Assembly: GCA_036346205.1 (NCBI GenBank)
Contig: JARFJB010000655.1
Span: forward strand, 167,001-231,000
Length of the DNA: 64,000 nucleotides
Reading direction: 5' to 3'
From: Vesta saturnalis
Taxonomy: Eukaryota; Arthropoda; Insecta; Coleoptera; Lampyridae
In this document: positions 22,301-32,145 of the stretch, piece by piece
Layout of the letters: the number at the start of each line of letters is the position of its first letter
Position numbering within the stretch: position 1 is the first letter of the stretch
Notes under the pieces: model-generated
Told to the model about the DNA's origin: nothing
What the model saw: the letters and a program-made list of their open reading frames with translations, nothing else
Database searches by the model: none
Program-made: the position numbers and the translations under genes

Positions 22301-22575
22301 TCAGACATCTTAAAAAAGTAAAAACTGATATTTGTAGATTTTTTACGTAGAATCCAGTGGCGATACTCAGATTTTCTTTAGGGGTCACAGTTTTTGAGAT
22401 ATTGACATAACCTACTTTTTTTTAATGGGGTACCCTATATTTTTTTTTTTAAATCTTTTTCCCCTTGCCAAGAGCTTTTCAAAAATATAGCATAGCATAC
22501 TTATTTTTATAAATAACGTGACAAAATGATTTTTTTCTATAATTTACGTTGATAAAAAACAAAATAATTAATTAA
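22301..22575. other. terminal scrap with GGGTACCCCAT end plus AT-rich DNA
   Basis: At 22420-22436 the minus strand reads TATAGGGTACCCCATT, resembling the TACAGGGT-type terminus of Tc1/mariner-related elements. Its partner end is not visible; the LINE fragment abuts it. Confidence 0.4.
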
Positions 22576-22860
22576 TCACAAATATTGTTCAAATTGCAGA
22601 CCATTATGTCTCCTACAAGTTTCAAAAAGTTTATAAATTCTTTTAATAGCATTTTCCAAAATAAATGATTGTCTTCGTAATTCTGCAAAAGCATTTTCCG
22701 TTGCAATTTTTAATTGTTGCATGTTGGTATATTGCCTTGAATAAATTTTATTCTTTAAATACCCCCACAAGAAAAATCCAAAACCAGAGATCCGGTGATC
22801 GTGGTGGCCATCGTACAGGTCCATTTGTTCCAATCTATCTCTTCAATTAATTAATCACTG
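22576..22860 (-). pseudogene. C-terminal fragment of a DD41D-type transposase
   Basis: One frame reads RWPPRSPDL with the Asp-bearing box; the next frame continues GFFLWGYLKNKIYS and LKIATENAFAELRRQSFILE to the natural-looking end. A single frameshift lies inside the third-Asp region. Confidence 0.7.
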
Positions 22861-23568
22861 GTTAGAACTGGTTGGCAATACAATGCTAAACTTACACTAG
22901 TGAAAAGATTTAAAAGAAAGGATGATTTCCGTCCTTTGTTCTCAACATGATTGATAATTGGTAGCTTTTAATTCATTTTGGAACGAAATGTAAGGGTCAA
23001 GAAATAATGTGTTAAACATAACTCGAGAGTTACAGTAAATAAGTAAAGAATCCTCAGCAGTAATATAAGAGAGCGAAGAATATTAAATTAATTACTGATA
23101 CTTGAAAGCTTGTTACCTAGCAATTTCCAAATGTCAAACAAGTTTGAGATTGAATTTGGAGAATTATTTTCTCACTTTTGAGCTATGTTTTTTTAGATTA
23201 TTGTTTGGCTCGTACATTTAACTCGAACACATGAATAAAGCTATATTAAATAATGAAAACAAGTTAGTCAATACGAACAAAAGTTTTACGAAACATTTCC
23301 TGCCATTAATCACAAGAAATTTATTCTATGTGGTAATAACTGGATTAGTAAAAAAATTATCAATAGTAATAATAACACAAGTGAGAACATTGATAATTAG
23401 TCAGATTTTCTAAAATTTGTTTCCCTACGGGCTCTATGTCCAGACGTCAACAAGGTTGAAAAAGAATCGAGAGAATTATTGTCTAACTTATTCTTGCTGT
23501 CAAGTTATATCTGACTAGGTTACTTTTCACCGACCAGTGAATTCGTTAAATCTCTCTGAGTGTGGTGT
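22861..23568. other. AT-rich spacer, nothing recognised
   Basis: Only short ORFs without motifs. Confidence 0.4.
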
Positions 23569-24021
23569 ATGTGCGTGTGTGCGTGTGTGTGTGCGTGTAT
23601 GCGTGTGTGCGTGTGTGCATGTGTGCGTGTGGTGTGTGCGTGGTGTGTGTGTGTGTATGTGTGTGTGTGTGCTGATGTGTGTGTGTGAGTCGTGTGTGCG
23701 TGTGTGCGTGTGTGTGTGTGTGCGGTTGTGGTGTGCGTGTGTGCGTGTGTGTGTGTGTGTGTCCGTGTGTGTGTGTCGTGGGTGCGTGTGTGTCGTATGT
23801 GCGTGTGTGTGTGTGCTGTGCGTGTGTGCGTGTGCGTGTGTGCGTGTGTGATTGTGTGCGTGCGTGCGTGTATGCGTGTGTGCGAGTGCGCGTGTGTGCG
23901 TGTGTGCGTGTGTGCATGTGTGCGAGTGTGCGTGTGTGCGTGTGTGCGTGTGTGCGTGCGTGTGTAAGTGTGTACGTGTGAGCGTCTGCACGTGTGTGTG
24001 TGCGCGTGTGTGCGTGTGTGC
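23569..24021. repeat. (GTGTGC)n-type microsatellite
   Basis: About 450 bp of alternating purine-pyrimidine GT/GC repeats. The long Val/Cys/Arg or His/Thr ORFs across it on both strands are artefacts of composition. Confidence 0.97.
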
Positions 24022-24165
24022 AAAATCTTAAGAAGCGCACATTAAGTATGTATTTGGTTTTGGGTTTAGGTTTATAGCAAACTATCCAAGATATCATAAC
24101 GCGACTAACTTGGCGATTTAATTGGAAAAACGAATATTTTACTTTGGACAAATTGTATCAACAGA

Positions 24166-24776
24166 TTTTTGTTTTAATTGGGGTCGAACGACATTATTAA
24201 GAATTTTGAAATCAATGCGTTACAAATACAAACATGTCAATGGACAGGAAATGTTATGTCAAAGGAAATTTTAGCCAGACTTAAATTTTCAGAAAACTTC
24301 TGGAGTTGCAAAGTCCAGGTCAAGATGACAGATTTATGTCTGTAGGGGAAACTTGGATTTATCAAAATAGTTTTCATAGTTGGGTGAATGATCTTGACAT
24401 CAAAGGTATACCATTTTGTACGTGGGGTGCGATGTAGGGTTTTTGGAGAACTGCGACTATTTTCTCGATTGGGGCAACGAGAATCGGGATTATCATAAAC
24501 TATGGATGGGGACCGATTTTAAAATTGGGTGATTAAACAACTAATCCTTGCCCTGTCCAATCTACCCGAAATTGTACGGTGATTAGGGATAACGCGCCGC
24601 ATCGTTCGGTGCATTTAGGCAAGTCACCCTCAATTTCCAGTAAGAAAGATCAGCTGCAGGAGTGGTTGGTTACGGACGGGGTCGACATTGAAGGCAAAAT
24701 TACAAAAAATCAACTGTGGAACAAAATTCAACTTTTACGATGCAGAGGGAAAAATTATGTATGATATTATTTTGAT
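24166..24776 (+). pseudogene. Tc1-like (DDE_3) transposase relic, 5' part
   Basis: Order: TTLLRILKSMRYKYKH; VGETWIYQN, where relatives have DETW (first Asp lost); FLENCDYFLDWGNENRDYHK; then IRDNAPHRSVHLGKSPS and KKDQLQEWLVTDGVDIEGKI with the second Asp. Stops and frame changes occur between blocks. It continues at 25578 after an inserted TIR element. Confidence 0.75.
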
Positions 24777-25568
24777 CGGTGTGGGACGTTTCGCCGCGGC
24801 CGGTTCGCCGCGGCCGTTTCGCCACGGCCGTTTCGCCGCAGCGCCAGTTCGCCGCTGGCCGTTTCGCCGCCAACATTATTTTATTGCATTCAATTGAACA
24901 CTAGCGCATACCATCTTACATTTTCTTAACTATATCGTATAAAAACTTACGTATCTACCAAATTTTAAACCTTATTAATGATTATTTCTAATGAGATAAT
25001 TATGATTAGTACACTCATTAGGTGACGACAGAATTTTAAGAATTGTGAGAGAATTTAATGAGAATATTTGCGTTCAATCGCCCATAATTACCAATTTCAT
25101 TAATATAATGTAGGTATTATATGTATTTAATGTAATTTTTTGACGTATTGTAGTATTTACATAAAAAATAATAAACATTTCTGTTTCGAAAATATGTATC
25201 TTTATTTGGAATGGGCATTTTATGAACTCATTTTTACTGCTTTTTAGAAAAAAACAGTTTTTTAGGGCCTAATTTATATATTACAATTTATAGATATTAA
25301 AAAAAAAAAATAATATAAACGAACTAAAACAACATTTTATACAGTGTGTTAATTCCGTCTCTAATAAATTCATATTTACAACCCAATTCGTAGTGTTTTC
25401 TCAAAAAAAGAGATCGAGGATGCGAGGTCCATTTTTTCATACGAGCTATAGTTCACGAGATTCCCTATTAAAACATTGAAATTTGGCCACCCTGTACTTT
25501 TGGCGTCGGAACGGCCGCGCCGAAACGGCAAGCGGCGAATTGGCCCTGCGGCGAAACAGCCTACACCC
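24777..25568. mobile_element. GC-ended TIR element with 9-nt target duplication
   Basis: Exact 9-nt direct repeats TATTTTGAT at 24768-24776 and 25569-25577 flank a 792-bp insert that splits a transposase gene. The ends are inverted repeats (CGGTGTGGGACGTTTCGCCG versus GGGTGTAGGCTGTTTCGCCG). Inside them lie clusters of TTTCGCCGCGGCCG-like words, while the interior is AT-rich and non-coding. Duplications of 8-9 bp fit hAT, P, Merlin and some other superfamilies; the termini do not let me choose. Confidence 0.8.
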
Positions 25569-25577
25569 TATTTTGAT

Positions 25578-25680
25578 TAAGCATGGGTATGAAGTGTTAC
25601 GATGGCCTCCTTACCATTGTGAATATAACTCTATTGAAATGGCATGGGATTTTGTAAAATTATTACAATAAGTTCTGAAC
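25578..25680 (+). pseudogene. Tc1-like transposase relic, 3' part
   Basis: KHGYEVLRWPPYHCEYNSIE, then MAWDFVKLLQ: the third acidic box (live relatives read NPIELIW). The Glu is kept. Continuation of 24166-24776. Confidence 0.8.
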
Positions 25681-25784
25681 CTCCACACTAAAAGAGAAAG
25701 TTGTCTGCTCTAGAAAATTAGCTTACTAGATAGATGTGGCATTATAAAAAATACCATTTTCTCTTCTTTTTATAAAAATTTTTT

Positions 25785-27006
25785 CAAGGGGTCGTTTTTT
25801 TATTTCCGGACTAGGCAATTTACAATATTATTGTAATTTTTCATTTTATTGATTTTAAATTACATATGCCATAGTAACGTATTTGACAATTTACAAAACA
25901 ATTGCAGCATTATTAGTTCTAATATCTGTCAGTTTGTGTTATAACGTCTCAAAATGGACAAACTTGAATATCGAGCTGTTATAAAGTTTCTTACAAAACA
26001 AGGAAAATCTCCAAAAGTTATTCGTGAAGAAATGTTGATTGTATACGGGGATAATTTCCTTTTCAAGTTCACTATTTGTGATGGTCAAAATTGTTTAAAC
26101 ATGACCGAGAATCACTAGATGATGATGCCCGTCCAGGTCGGCCTGTTAACATGATCACTTCGGATGTTATTGAAAAAACCAAGTGTTTGGTATTGGAAAG
26201 ATGCAAGATTAAAGAAGCGACAATTATCGTCTTTATTAGGAGTTTCAGGAACCACAGTTTTCAGAATTTTATACGATTACCTTGGCATGACGAAGGTCAG
26301 TGCGAGATGGGTTTCACGAATGTTTACACCTTGTTAAATGCTTACTCGAATGGAGAAGTGTGAAGAATTTTTTGCGCTTTGTGGGGACGAATCAGATTTA
26401 ATTATCAATCGACTTATCACCGGAGATGAAATTTGGGTCCATCATTTTGATCCTGAGTTAAAACAAGAGTCGATGCAGTGGCATATTAGGGGTTCCAGTC
26501 CTCCCAAAAAGTTAGAGTCACCCCTTCTGCAGGAAAAATAATGGCAACAGTTTGTTTTGGGATTACCAAGGAATTTTAATGATTGATTACCTGAAGAAGG
26601 CTGGTACAATCGCAAGAGATTATTATGCAAGCTTAATGCATCGCCTCAGAAATGGTCTCAAAGTGAAAATACACGGAAAAGTAACGCGAAGTGCACTGCT
26701 GCTTCATGATAATGCACCAGCCCATAAGTCGTCTTTCAAAAGCTGCCGTTGCTAAATGTGGCTTTGTAGAAATTGATCATCCACCTTATAGCCCAGATTT
26801 AGCCCCCAGTGACTATTTTTTGTTTCCAGATCTCAGGAAGAACACTAAGGGGAAGAAAATTTAGGGACGATGATGAACTTATAGCGGCCGTTGAAAACCA
26901 CTTTGCGAGCAAACCAAAAGAATATTTTTATTATGGGTTAAAGATGTTCTGTTGTTCTAATCTACCCTTATCACGCCTAGTCCGAGAATATAAAAACGAC
27001 CCCTCG
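25785..27006 (+). mobile_element. mariner (DD34D) transposon with TIRs, pseudogenised
   Basis: The TIRs of ~30 bp, AGGGGTCGTTTTT...GGACTAGGC at 25787-25816 and the reverse complement at 26976-27006, are followed on the right by TA. The transposase starts at ATG 25954 (MDKLEYRAVIKFLTKQGKSP). It continues as DRESLDDDARPGRPV, ITGDEIWVHHFDPELKQES (first Asp), MFWDYQGILMIDYL, LLLHDNAPAHKS (second Asp) and HPPYSPDLAPSDYF (third Asp). Counting through one frameshift I get 34 residues between the second and third Asp. At least four frameshifts make it inactive. Confidence 0.88.
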
Positions 27007-27260
27007 TACATGTGCACATAAAATCACAAAACATACTATTAACAATGTTTCTATAGCTGAGTGAAGTTGATACAGTTGTCCTGATTTTAGCATATGCTTT
27101 CTTTTTGAGATATTAATTTTCTTATTTTTCTTACATGCATTAGTATGTACCAGTTTGTGAGGTTCCACTCATGGGATACAGATAGCGCTACTCGTAACCC
27201 CCACATATCGTCTTCTTCTGTGACTATCTAATATACATTCAGAATCGAGATATTCCATAC

Positions 27261-27556
27261 CGAGCTAGTAGCGTAGTGGTGACACGACCTGCTTAGCATT
27301 CGGGAGGTAATGGGTTCGATTTCCGTTATCGTCTACCTTGTCTACCCTGGGGTAGTATTTCCCCTCAAAACCCTAACTCCGTTTGTTTTTATTCTATCCT
27401 GATGACACCCATCCTTAATCACACCATGCATATATACGTAATGTATGTATGCATGCTGGGAATTCATGATTGTGGCTGAAGGAGCTCGGAAAGCTCGAGC
27501 AGCCCGTTCTCCCCCTTGGGAAGGGAGTGAAATACGTGGCCTTTTCCTATTCCTTC
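27261..27556 (+). mobile_element. tRNA-derived SINE inserted in the hammerhead array
   Basis: A 296-bp insert flanked by near-identical direct repeats, AGATATTCCATAC (27248-27260) and AGATATCCCATTAC (27557-27570). Its head carries an RNA polymerase III A box TAGCGTAGTGGT (27269-27280) and B box GGGTTCGATTTCC (27312-27324) at tRNA-like spacing. The tail ends CTTTTCCTATTCCTTC. Confidence 0.8.
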
Positions 27557-27563
27557 AGATATC

Positions 27564-27631
27564 CCATTACAGATCTACCCACCCCTGATGAGTCACAATG
27601 ACGAAACCGGTCGGACGGTGGTCTGCCATGG
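27564..27631 (+). ncRNA. type I hammerhead ribozyme motif, copy 1 (intact core)
   Basis: Core CTGATGA at 27585-27591; stem II GTC/GAC with 5-nt loop ACAAT; GAAA at 27603-27606; then ACCGGTC with predicted cleavage after C27612. ACCGGT is self-complementary, so stem III has no loop and would form between two molecules. Stem I is imperfect here (outer arms CCATTACA and TGCCATGG), partly because the 5' arm adjoins the SINE target duplication. Confidence 0.75.
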
Positions 27632-27793
27632 CTGAACACTAAGAAAGCTAAGTCATACTGATGGACTTATTTTAACAATTTTGTTAAAAACCAAATTTTA
27701 ATATGCTTTCTTTTTGAGAAATTAATTTTCTTATTTTTCTGATATACATTAGTTTATACCAGTTTGAGTGGTCCCTCTCAGAGTCGAGATATT

Positions 27794-27864
27794 CCATGAC
27801 AGGTCTACCCGCTCCTGATGAGTCACGATAATGACGAAACCGGCCAGGTGGTGGTCTGTCATGG
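27794..27864 (+). ncRNA. type I hammerhead ribozyme motif, copy 2
   Basis: The outer stem I is perfect over 8 bp (CCATGACA 27794-27801 with TGTCATGG 27857-27864). CTGATGA is at 27815-27821, stem II GTC/GAC with 8-nt loop, and GAAA is intact. The residue before the cleavage site is C instead of U (ACCGGCC), which should impair cleavage. Confidence 0.7.
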
Positions 27865-28112
27865 CGTTCTCGCCTCTGAAAACCAAGAAAGTGAAGTCAT
27901 ATTGGTTGGCTTATTTTAACAATTTTGTTAAAACCAAATTTAAATATGTTTCCTTTTTGAGAAATTAATTTTCTTATTTTACTTATATAAATTAGTATAT
28001 ACCAGTTTGAGAAATCCCACTCATGGGATACAGATGGCGCTACTCGTAACTCTCACATATCGTTTTATTTCTGGGCATGTAATTAATATACATACGTTCA
28101 GAGCCAAGATAT

Positions 28113-28182
28113 TCAATGACAGATACCCGCTCCTGATGAGTCACATTAATGACGTAACCTGTCGGGCGGTGGTCTGTTATGG
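28113..28182 (+). ncRNA. type I hammerhead ribozyme motif, copy 3
   Basis: CTGATGA is at 28133-28139 and stem II GTC/GAC is kept. The inner stem I CCGCTC/GGGCGG pairs fully (one G-U). The GAAA box is mutated to GTAA, so this copy is probably inactive. Confidence 0.65.
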
Positions 28183-28414
28183 CTGAACACCAAGAAAGCT
28201 AAGGCATACTGGTGGGCTTATTTTAACAATTTTGTTAAAAACCAAATTTTAATATGCTTTAGTTTTTCGAAATGAATTTTCTTATTTTTCTTATATACAA
28301 TAGTATAACCAGTTTGAGAGGTCTCACTCATGAGATACAGATAGCGCTACTTGTAACTATCACACACCGTGTTCTTATGTGGCCATCTGTTAATACGTTG
28401 AGAGTCGAGATATT

Positions 28415-28484
28415 CCACGACATATCTACCCGCTCCTGATGAGTCACAATAATGACAAAACCAGTCGGGTGGTGGTCTGTCATA
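28415..28484 (+). ncRNA. type I hammerhead ribozyme motif, copy 4
   Basis: CTGATGA is at 28436-28442 and stem II GTC/GAC with 8-nt loop is kept. The inner stem I CCGCTC/GGGTGG pairs with two G-U pairs. The GAAA box reads AAAA and stem III ACCAGTC is weakened; probably inactive. Confidence 0.65.
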
Positions 28485-28566
28485 CCGTTCTAGCCTCTGA
28501 ACACCAATAAATCTACGTCACGCTGGTGGGATTAATTTAACAGTTTTGTTAAAAACCAAATTTTTT

Positions 28567-28762
28567 TATACTTAGAGTTGATAATAGTTTTATTTTGTTT
28601 AGCTATTTTATTTCTACAATAAAGTTTTTTTTTCATGTTTTAGTGATTACATAAATACGCTTGCCCCCCCCCCCCCCTAAAACTTCAATTGCCCCCTCTG
28701 ATGGTTATTTGTTCAAGAAATCAGTTTGTTCTCGTTAAAGGGATATTTAATGCAGTGTTATA
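28567..28762. other. spacer with a C14-like homopolymer
   Basis: AT-rich, with a run of C at about 28664-28677. Nothing coding. Confidence 0.5.
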
Positions 28763-30248
28763 CTGGGTTCCCCATAATCGACTACCCATTTTATTTTATT
28801 AATAAATTCCCTACGAGACAACTAAATAAGTTGTTCTCTGTGGGATTATCTTCTGTAGTCTTTGGGATTTAAGTTAATTATTAAACAGGTAGGCACCAAT
28901 AAGTTATAAATTAATAATTTCGTGTAACGTCATTTTACTACGAGAAGTTTGTTAGTTTTCATCAATAATTATTTAATTTTTTTGCTTTGAGACATTATTT
29001 CAACATCCGTTTGAACTTTCATGGATGACTCAGTCCAACAACGTGTGTTTTGTGTAGAAACTTACGTAAGAAGCAATTCGATAGAAGAAGTTAGGCATGC
29101 ATTCCGGCGTCAGTTTAATAGCAACAATAGGGGTTACGCGCCAAATCGTAAAACTGTTAAGTTATGGGTTCGTCATTGGCGTGAAAATAATTCTGTACAA
29201 AATTTGAAGAAGCCTGGACATCGAAGAACAGTTCGTACACCAGAAAATATTGAAAGAGTTAGAATTGCGTTTACGAGAAGTCCTAAAAGGTCTGCTAATC
29301 GACAAACCCTTGTCCAAGGAATATCAAAGGGAAGCTTAGATCGAATTCTTCAAAGGGATTTAAAATTTCATCCCTATAAATACCAAATGGCACAGCACCT
29401 TAGCAATCAAGATACAGAAGCAAGGTTAGCATTTTGTCAAGAATTTTTGGATTTACGTCAAGGAGCAATTCACAGTCTCCTAATGAGCGACGAAGCAAAT
29501 TTTTATTTGAACGGCATGGTTAATAAACAGAATTTTAGATACTAGTCAAATGAAAATCCTCGTGAAATCTTTACACAGAACCTCCATAATCCAAAAGTTG
29601 TTGTGTGGTGTGGAGTAGGATCTTTTGGTATTATTGGTCCATATTTTTTTGAGGATGAAAATAACCGCGCTGTAAAAGTAACATCCGAGCGCTACGTAAA
29701 CATGCTAGAGACATTCCTCATTCCAGAATTAAATAGACGAGGATTACTAAACTTATGCCTTACTATTCCAACAAGATGGGGCAACAGCTCATACCACCAG
29801 AAACTCAATGAGTGTTCTGCGAGAAATGTTTAATGGCCCACTAATTTCTCGATTCGGAGATTTGCCTTAGCCTTCGAGGTCCCCCGACTTAACGGCACCC
29901 GATTTTTTTTTGTGGGGATATTTAAAAGCCAAAGTGTTTGCGAGTCGTCCAGGTACAATCGAGAAACTCAAAGTCAAAATTCGTGAAGAAGTTGAAGGAA
30001 TCGACGAAGGTTTGCTACGCCGTGTAATGAACCACTTTTTATCTAATATTGAAAAATGTGTTGAGGTTGGTGGAGGTCATTTAGAAGACGTAATTTTTAA
30101 AAGTTAAAATTAAATTAGCCAAATATTTATAAGTTATCATAAATCCCAAAGAGTTAGCTGTAATTTAGTATAATAAATAGTTTGTTTTGTTAACTAAAAA
30201 AATTTTAATGCAAATATTAAAATGGGTAGCCTATTATGGGGAACCCTG
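28763..30248 (+). mobile_element. DD41D transposon A, TA-flanked, TIRs CTGGGTTCCCC
   Basis: TA (28761-28762 and 30249-30250) flanks ~31-bp TIRs: CTGGGTTCCCCATAATCG left, CAGGGTTCCCCATAATAG right (reverse complement), both running on to CTACCCATTTTA. The element is 1486 bp with a single transposase gene. TA target and TIR style place it in the IS630/Tc1/mariner superfamily. Confidence 0.88.
29021..30107 (+). pseudogene. DD41D transposase A
   Basis: N-terminal helix-turn-helix (DUF4817-like): QQRVFCVETYVRSNSIEEVR, then VKLWVRHWRENNSVQNLKKP. DDE core: LLMSDEANFYLNG (first Asp), VVVWCGVGSFGIIGPYFFED, LFQQDGATAHTTRNSM (second Asp), PSRSPDLTAPDF (third Asp). I count 41 residues between the second and third Asp. 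Breaks: TAG at 29542-29544, a frame change near 29770, a TAG where W is expected near 29867, and an extra T in the T9 run near 29905. The C-terminal KAKVFASRPGTIEKL to VIFKS is intact. Confidence 0.88.
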
Positions 30249-30269
30249 TATATGGTTTTCATGAGTTTC

Positions 30270-30690
30270 AGTAGAAGACAGGCACTTGTCGCCGCCATCT
30301 TGGATTTTGACGTCACAAGACAGCCCGCGTGGGGGGCGCGTTTTTTCACCCTTATTTTTTATTGTTTTTTTCGGAGGCCTTTTTCAACCCCAATTATTTT
30401 TACCCGCTCACGTGGAGGACGTTTTTTCACCCTAAGGATTCTTTTAGAATGCCTTTTTTCATCCCTAATTATTTTTACACACCCACGTGTAGGACGTGTT
30501 TTTTCACCCCCATTTTATGACAGCTCATGTGAAGGATGTATTTAGGGTTGATCCAGGCGTTGGTCTTTGGGGACTGGGGCTGGGTAACGGCTTCTTTCGG
30601 TGGTCTTTTTCAATCCTGATTAAGGCCTTTTGATTTTTTCATGCCTACGTGTAGGGGTTGTTTTTTTTTGTTGATCATTTTTTATTAATT
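30270..30690. repeat. minisatellite-like repeat, copy 1
   Basis: Begins CGCCATCTTGGATTTTGACG and continues as degenerate ~60-70-bp units built on TTTTTTCACCC, AATTATTTTTACAC and CACGTGTAGGACGTG. A diverged second copy with the same start is at 38680-39100. No ORF. Confidence 0.75.
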
Positions 30691-32086
30691 AATTAATTAT
30701 TTTTTAACCCGGGGAAATTCTCGATCCTAATCTGCAGCCTTATAAGATTATCTGTATTCTGATAAGGGTACGCAAATAATCATTAGATGTAAAAGATAGT
30801 AATCTGTGTCTACTATTAACATTTATTACAGCTTGTTTTATCAGATAATTTAATGGTATAAAACTCATCTAAAGGATTGATTACGTAATAATTACGTGCG
30901 GGAAGAAGTGACTGTATTTTCCCATATTACCTTATTAGAATATTTTTATCAAATGAGATTGTTATTAAATTTATTTAAATGCCTATCTGCAGATTGTTTA
31001 ACATACGAAATTTATTTATACATTGATTACATGTTAACACGTTTCGCCGAAGCGTACAATTGTATGCGCGTATTGACATAATCTGCTAACTTATAAGATG
31101 ATGATCTTAAAGCTGTATTCAAGTATAAAAGTTTTCATAATAAAATATTATTAGAGGCGATATGCCGTTTATTTCAAGTAATTGTTTCCATATATATAAA
31201 ATGCGTGTGAGTGGACTTGTATTATTTGTTGTAATATGTGTTACGCTTTCTTTTAATTACCGGTTGTAACCTTCTACCTACACAACCTTCAACTTAAACA
31301 CGAATTAATAACGACCTCCACTAGTTTATAACACTATTGCTTGGTACCGCATTTGTATTTACATCGAACTCATATAAAGTTATTAACGCTTCATTTTAAT
31401 GGAGCTATCAGCTAATTGCAAGGTTGTTAAAACACGTCAGGTGGTATTTCGAAATATTTATCTAGTGGGCTTCTGTAAATGCATCATGCAATTAAAAGAA
31501 GATAACGCCCTTGATATTAAAAAGATGATTACTACCCTTGTATTTCAATTTTAAACACTTAATTATGAGGATCAGTCCAGACAAAATACACTTTTTTAAT
31601 TATGTCCATTTAAAACCTGAAATATAAGAATAAAAGTGTATTTAAAGATTACTATCAAAGACTGTTCTGTAATAAAATGATAAAAGGGTTCTTTTAAACA
31701 AAGGTCTTAGATTTTAAGTGTATTTTTACATTTTAATTAATTAAAATTATTTTTCCAATAAAGTTAAACGACTGATTTAATTTAACAATGAGTGTTTTAT
31801 ACCGTAATGAATATGCTATAAAAACGTTTAGCTAAATTAAAACGTTACTAAAATTATTATTACATTTCTTTTAATGCCAATTTTGGCTTCGTATGTACAA
31901 ATTATGTTATTATTACCTAACTTCACCTTCAGGTTATTCGGTATTAAAAGATAAACATCATACTTATTTACCTTGAGAAAGTCATCGACCTTGAAGTTAG
32001 CGATAAGCATGGCCTTGAAGTTGCCATGAAGTTAGTCTTGTGAATTTTAAAACAAGTTAATTTGACCTTTGACCCTGTAAAATACT
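30691..32086. other. AT-rich spacer, nothing recognised
   Basis: No ORF with a recognisable motif. Near 31980-32040 there is a short internal repetition around GACCTTGAAGTTAG and GCCTTGAAGTTGCC. Confidence 0.45.
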
Positions 32087-32095
32087 ATAAAAGCG
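32087..32095 (+). promoter_or_regulatory. TATA box upstream of the polB-like gene
   Basis: CTATAAAAG lies about 60 nt before the ATG of the spliced ORF. The position suits an RNA polymerase II core promoter with a short 5' UTR. Confidence 0.55.
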
Positions 32096-32145
32096 TACGC
32101 CAGGGTTTAGTTAATTTAGTTCTTGTTTGAAGAGCATCATATCGC

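Larger units (their letters stand above)
27085..28566 (+). repeat. tandem array of ~305-bp monomers, each with a hammerhead ribozyme motif
   Basis: Repeats of a unit that runs: hammerhead, GGCTGAACACCAAGAAAGC, TTTTAACAATTTTGTTAAAA, ATGCTTTCTTTTTGAG, CAGTTTGAGAGGT, a TGGGATACAGATAGCGCTAC block, GAGTCGAGATATTCCATGAC, next hammerhead. Ribozyme cores start at 27585, 27815, 28133 and 28436 (steps of 230, 318 and 303; the short step lacks the GATACAGATAGCGC block). A fifth, partial unit begins near 27085 and is broken by a SINE. No ORF. The arrangement matches the architecture of animal retrozymes and hammerhead satellites, which make small circular RNAs. Confidence 0.85.

Noticed and set aside
23520..24151. 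Long His/Thr and Val/Cys/Arg ORFs on both strands
   Set aside because: Direct translation of the GT/GC microsatellite.
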